64,000 nt of DNA from Bacillus safensis (GTDB taxonomy: Bacteria > Bacillota > Bacilli > Bacillales > Bacillaceae). The notes beneath the pieces were generated by a model, which saw nothing but the letters and a program-made list of their open reading frames with translations, made no database searches and was not told where the DNA came from. Made by a program: the position numbers and the translations under genes. The DNA is taken from NCBI GenBank assembly GCA_030159235.1, contig BSBG01000001.1, positions 773,617 to 837,616 on the forward strand. Reading direction: 5' to 3'. Shown here in pieces: positions 63,442-64,000 of the stretch (position 1 is its first letter; each line of letters starts with the position of its first letter).

Positions 63442-63587
63442 TGAAAAAACATGAGTTTTTTTGAAATTTATAATGCTTTTTTCATAGATATGTGTTAATC
63501 TTTCAAAGGAGCAAAAAGAGGCTCTATTTTTTATCTCTTTCACAGTAGAAACTTCTTAAAAAAATAAAATGTTTTTTAAGAAAAATG

Positions 63588-63617
63588 TTGACTGTTGATA
63601 GAGATATATGATATATT
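63588..63617 (+). promoter_or_regulatory. rRNA operon promoter
   Basis: -35 TTGACT (63588-63593), 18-bp spacer, -10 TATATT (63612-63617). An AT-rich inverted repeat TTCTTAAAAAA/TTTTTTAAGAA just upstream is a possible UP element. The leader that follows contains TTCTTTGAAAACTAAACAAG, usual for Bacillus rrn leaders. Confidence 0.7.
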
Positions 63618-63708
63618 TAAGTGGTCGCTTTGAGAGAGTGGCACACAAGTTCTTTGAAAACTAAACAAGACAAAACGTACCTGTTAATTCGAGTTTTTAT
63701 AAAAAAAT

Positions 63709-63768
63709 CCTATGAAACTTCATAGGTAGTCAGTCAAACACTGACGAAAAACAAAACTTCGGTTTTGT
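63709..63768 (+). other. rRNA leader hairpins
   Basis: Three consecutive stem-loops: 63709-63726 (CCTATGA/TTCATAGG), 63729-63745 (GTCAGT/ACTGAC) and 63751-63768 (ACAAAA-CTTCGG-TTTTGT). They fit 16S leader folding and processing sequence. Confidence 0.6.
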
Positions 63769-63771
63769 ACT

Positions 63772-64000
<229 letters not shown>

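Noticed and set aside
63541..63585. AT-rich inverted repeat near the rRNA promoter as a terminator
   Set aside because: It has no GC in the stem and lies right upstream of the -35; UP-element DNA is more likely, and gyrA already has a strong terminator.

Overview
This window is the replication-origin region of a Bacillus chromosome. The partial 16S rRNA gene at the right end, the gene order around dnaA and the protein lengths point to the Bacillus pumilus group (pumilus/safensis/altitudinis). That placement comes from reading the 16S V1-V2 sequence and from gene order; no database search was run.

Right part (about 51-64 kb). This is the conserved oriC core: mnmE, jag, spoIIIJ, rnpA and rpmH on the minus strand, a DnaA-box-rich rpmH-dnaA gap, dnaA, a second DnaA-box/DnaA-trio/AT-rich element, then dnaN, rlbA, recF, remB, gyrB, gyrA and the start of an rRNA operon on the plus strand. 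Left of it on the minus strand follow mnmG, rsmG, noc, soj, spo0J (with a perfect parS inside), yyzM, ychF, rpsF, ssbA and rpsR. Most housekeeping genes point away from oriC.

Middle part (about 25-46 kb). Conserved genes (rplI, gdpP, yybS, ppaC, yyaC, yyaD) alternate with accessory genes. These are a sigV-rsiV lysozyme-response pair without oatA next to it; a lone racemase-like gene; a long-form catalase; a three-gene quinone/electrophile detoxification operon (mhqO-mhqD-wrbA type) behind an 18-bp palindrome that fits an MhqR operator; a lipase-fold protein that has lost its nucleophile, paired with a small helical protein; and, between noc and soj, a YycO/YiiX-type cysteine peptidase gene broken by one in-frame TAG.

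Left part (1-25 kb). purA (PurR-type promoter), yycE and dnaC are followed by a small island with two tandem near-identical hypothetical genes and a divergent secreted protein, flanked by 35-bp imperfect direct repeats. Next is a complete bacillibactin locus: besA, dhbA, dhbC, dhbE, dhbB, dhbF, an mbtH-like gene, then btr, feuA and ybbA, with four Fur-box-like sites. DhbA/C/B/E make and activate 2,3-dihydroxybenzoate, DhbF couples it to Gly and Thr (specificity codes read directly), BesA and YbbA are esterases of the ferri-siderophore type, FeuA captures the ferri-siderophore and Btr senses it. The permease genes feuB and feuC are absent from their expected place between feuA and ybbA. The whole siderophore block is transcribed toward oriC, head-on to replication.

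I found no CRISPR array, insertion sequence, prophage or tRNA gene. No clearly new multi-gene system is evident. The best candidates for unexplained biology are the tandem-paralog/secreted-protein island (3.5-6.7 kb) and the pseudo-lipase plus helical partner (39.8-41.5 kb).
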